A stretch of DNA of 64,000 nt from RH-chloro-G1 sp003670575 (GTDB lineage: Bacteria > Chloroflexota > Dehalococcoidia > UBA2979): NCBI GenBank assembly GCA_947499615.1, contig CANMOP010000002.1:62001-126000 (forward strand), read 5' to 3'. Positions within the stretch are counted from its first letter, which is position 1; the number at the start of each line of letters is the position of its first letter. Below, one piece after another: positions 61,560-64,000 of the stretch. The notes under the pieces were generated by a model. That model did no database searches and had not been told where the DNA came from. It saw only the letters and a program-made list of their open reading frames with translations. The position numbers and the translations under genes were made by a program.

Positions 61560-64000
61560 TCAGTCATCAGGATGTTCCACAGCAGCCGCCGTCGTGAGGG
61601 ACGCCTCGACAGTCGATCCACCACCGCGCAGGCCCATGAGTTGAAGAACCCAAGTCACCGGGCGGGGAAGTCCGTCGAGCAGCGTGTAGACAACAGGGAT
61701 CAGTACGAGCGTAAGCAACGTGGAGGAGATCACCCCGCCGAGGACGACCGCAGCCAGCGGTGCGCGCAGTTCGGCACCCTCGCCCAACTGCAGCGCCGTC
61801 GGGAGCATCGCGACGACGATGGTCATGCTGGTCATCACGATCGGGCGTAGCCGGGCTGGCCCTGCCTCGAGCAGCGCGTCGTGGGTAGACATGCCCTGCT
61901 CCTTGTTTCGGTTCGTCCGGTCAACCAGCAGGATGCCGTTCTTGATCGCCAGCGCGACCAGCAGGATGAGCCCGATCATCGCGAAGATGCTGAATGCGTA
62001 CCCAAAGATCCAGAGCCCGAACATCGCCCCGCCGACGGCCACCGGCAGCGAGAACAGGATGACGAGCGGATGCAGCAGGGAGTTGTAGAGCACCGCCATC
62101 AGCAGGTACGCCAGCAACACGGAGGCGCCGAGAGCAGTGAACAGCTGCCCGAAGCTCTTCGCCTGCTCCGCGCTGCTGCCGGCGATGCGTGCGGCGTAGC
62201 CGGCGGGCGGGTTCAAGTCCTGCACGATGCGGTTCAGATCGGGGCTGACGCCGCCGAGTGACTGGCCGGTCTCGAGGTCGGCACTCACCGTGACGATGCG
62301 ACGGCGAGCCTCGTGACTGATTTGGGTCGGTCCGGCGGTCTCGGTGATCGTGACCACCTGGCGCAGTGGGATCAGCTGCCCCGCGGCCGTGGGCACTGGC
62401 AGGTCGCCCAGGCGCGTGACATCGCCACGTGCCTCGCTGCTCAGCTGCAGTTGGACGTCCTCCAGCGTGCCGTCCGGAAGTTGGTACTTGGTGGCGACCA
62501 CGCCGGCGAACGAGGTACGCACCGCAAGCGCGATGGAGGCGGCGCTCACGCCCAGTTGCGCCGCCGCCTGCTGGTTCACGTCCACGCGGAGTTGGGGCTG
62601 GCCGATAGGCGCGCCGTTGGTGACGTTAATGAGGCCACGCGTCGCGCTCAGTTCGGCTTGAACGCGGGTCGCGAGCTCCGCGAGGGTGTCCAGTTCCGGG
62701 CCGCTCAATTGGATCGCGATCGGCTGCGCGCCACCGTTTGGTCCGCCACCGGGTGCGCTCACTTTGACGCGGGTGCCCGGCACGTCCGCCAGCCGAGCGC
62801 GGGCATCGTCCATGATCGCATTGAGCGGACGTCGAGTCGCGCGCGCGTGTGCTTCGACCGTGACGGTGCCATAGCGAGCCGAACTCGCGGCGTTGTTGCC
62901 GGAGCCGCTCACACCGACGGACGCGGTGACGGTCATCACCTCTGGCATCGCGAGCAGGATCTCCTCGACGCGGCGGATTGCCGCATCGTGCGTTGCTAGG
63001 GAGGTGCCCGGCGCCGCCTCCGTGCTGATCACGAAGTACCCGTTGTCGGATGCCGGCACGAACTCGACGGCGACGCGCCCCGACGTGAAGAGCCCGATCC
63101 CGGCGACGAGCGTGGAGGCGGCGAACGTGATCACGATCAGCCGATGATCCAGCGACCACCCGAGCAGCCGCCCGTAACTCACCTCCATGGCGCCGAACCA
63201 GCCGTCCCACCAGCGCCCGAAGCGAGCGAGGGGACCGGGTACCTCATTCTCGTCGTTTGGGTGGAGGAGGAGTGCCGCCAGCATGGGCGTCAGCGCGAAG
63301 GAGACCGCCAGCGATATCAGTGTTGCCGCAGCGATTGTGAACCCGAACTCGCGGAAAAATCCGCCGATTTGACCGCTGACCAGACCGGTGGGCGCAAACA
63401 CCACCACGTCTACGAGCGTGATCGCAACCGCCGCGAGCCCGATCTCCGCGCGCCCCATCAGCGCAGCGTCGAAGGAACGTTCACCCCGCGCTAGGTGCCG
63501 GAGGATGTTCTCCAACACCACGATTGAATCGTCCACCAAGATGCCGATGGTGAGCGTGAGACCCAGCATGCTGAGGAAGTTCAGGCTGAACCCAAGGAAC
63601 TGCATCGCGACGAAGGTTGTGAGCAGCGTCGTCGGGATGGAGAGCAGCACGATGCCCGCCGCGCGCCATCGATGTAGGAAGAGTAGCAGGATGATTCCGG
63701 TGAGCAGCACCGCGCTAATCAGTTCTAGCTGAATGCCGTCGAGCGCGTTGCGGACGAACGGCGTCGTATCTGCGACCACCACCAACTCGCTGGAGGGGGC
63801 CAGTGTGGCGCGCAGCGCGGGCAGCGCCCGCCGGATCGCATCGGTGACGTCGGTCAGGTTGGCGCCGGATCGCTGGCCGATCGCCAACAGGATCGCCTGA
63901 CGCCCGTTCACTCGAGTGATCTTGGTCTGCTCGGTGGCCGCCTGCCGAACGGAGGCGAGGTCTCGGATACGTACTTGTTGCCCGGCCGCGCCGGTCACGG
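61560..64000 (-). CDS. RND family efflux transporter (AcrB-like), N-terminus cut by the window edge
   Basis: At least 813 residues of an AcrB/MexB-type pump (normal length about 1040), its N-terminal part lying beyond the right edge. Visible are the porter domain, the proton-relay helix 4 region LTLTIGILVDDSIVVLENI (two Asp), VAITLVDVVVFAPTGLVSG, FALTPMLAALLL and the second membrane half (GLILLVALAIKNGILLVDRTN). The TMs and the adaptor gene after it form a tripartite-type drug or lipid efflux system. The in-window GTG at 63998 is internal, not the start. Confidence 0.9.
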   Translation of the reverse strand, partial: VTGAAGQQVRIRDLASVRQAATEQTKITRVNGRQAILLAIGQRSGANLTDVTDAIRRALPALRATLAPSSELVVVADTTPFVRNALDGIQLELISAVLLTGIILLLFLHRWRAAGIVLLSIPTTLLTTFVAMQFLGFSLNFLSMLGLTLTIGILVDDSIVVLENILRHLARGERSFDAALMGRAEIGLAAVAITLVDVVVFAPTGLVSGQIGGFFREFGFTIAAATLISLAVSFALTPMLAALLLHPNDENEVPGPLARFGRWWDGWFGAMEVSYGRLLGWSLDHRLIVITFAASTLVAGIGLFTSGRVAVEFVPASDNGYFVISTEAAPGTSLATHDAAIRRVEEILLAMPEVMTVTASVGVSGSGNNAASSARYGTVTVEAHARATRRPLNAIMDDARARLADVPGTRVKVSAPGGGPNGGAQPIAIQLSGPELDTLAELATRVQAELSATRGLINVTNGAPIGQPQLRVDVNQQAAAQLGVSAASIALAVRTSFAGVVATKYQLPDGTLEDVQLQLSSEARGDVTRLGDLPVPTAAGQLIPLRQVVTITETAGPTQISHEARRRIVTVSADLETGQSLGGVSPDLNRIVQDLNPPAGYAARIAGSSAEQAKSFGQLFTALGASVLLAYLLMAVLYNSLLHPLVILFSLPVAVGGAMFGLWIFGYAFSIFAMIGLILLVALAIKNGILLVDRTNRNKEQGMSTHDALLEAGPARLRPIVMTSMTIVVAMLPTALQLGEGAELRAPLAAVVLGGVISSTLLTLVLIPVVYTLLDGLPRPVTWVLQLMGLRGGGSTVEASLTTAAAVEHPDD

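Overview
The window is a 64 kb piece of a GC-rich bacterial chromosome, densely packed with short operons on both strands. No rRNA, tRNA, CRISPR array, transposase or phage gene was recognised. The gene content (class III CoA-transferase, luciferase-like F420-type oxidoreductase, molybdenum hydroxylase, LOG protein, UPF0314-type membrane protein, GT39-like/GtrA glycosylation genes, many GTG starts) fits an aerobic Chloroflexota or a deep actinobacterial-type lineage. I favour Chloroflexota, but this is inference from gene content and not a phylogenetic result.

Layout. 1-6.7 kb: a C-terminal gene fragment, a YeeE/YedE pair, a pirin-VOC-YceI operon divergent from an HxlR regulator, an AEC transporter, a TauE/SafE permease and a VanY-type carboxypeptidase. 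6.7-12.2 kb: an orphan molybdenum-hydroxylase large subunit and an ArsR regulator, then two decayed genes, a SulP transporter broken by two frameshifts and a stop, and a VOC gene broken by a stop, a deletion and a lost terminus. 12.2-18 kb: a Gfo/Idh-SDR-MFS catabolic set, a LOG protein and a BaiN/HI0933 flavoprotein. 18-24 kb: methionine synthase split into two abutting genes, a carboxymuconolactone decarboxylase-like protein and a CaiB-type CoA-transferase. 24-29 kb: padR-modA-modB-modC, a methyltransferase, and a duplicated sulfite-oxidase-fold protein that has no cysteine. 29-36.5 kb: ornithine cyclodeaminase family, a small membrane protein, NudC, an MFS exporter, CysH (APS reductase), a FabG-like SDR, a HAD-like protein and a D-2-hydroxyacid dehydrogenase. 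36.6-43 kb: a 1174-residue nuclease/helicase fusion, two small unknowns, an LLM oxidoreductase, UPF0314 and CinA-C. 43-51.7 kb: two membrane-fusion proteins, two MFS transporters and a GT39/GtrA/methyltransferase envelope module. 51.7-58.2 kb: a complete seven-gene thiamin operon (thiD-thiE-thiO-thiS-thiG-tenI-thiC) under a TPP riboswitch. 58.2-64 kb: a nonsense-truncated membrane protein, a urease-gamma fragment abutting a truncated FAH-family gene, and an RND efflux pair.

Themes. Molybdenum (hydroxylase, ModABC, a Moco-fold relative) and sulfur (YeeE/YedE, TauE, a dead SulP, CysH, thiamin thiazole) recur. A dispersed G/C-run repeat family is present at four places, ending in a shared 10-bp motif at three of them; one copy supplies the C-terminus of a lipoprotein and one lies inside the thiamin operon. 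There are three zones of gene decay (9.5-12.0 kb, 58.2-58.6 kb and 58.7-59.7 kb), each with an identifiable lesion.
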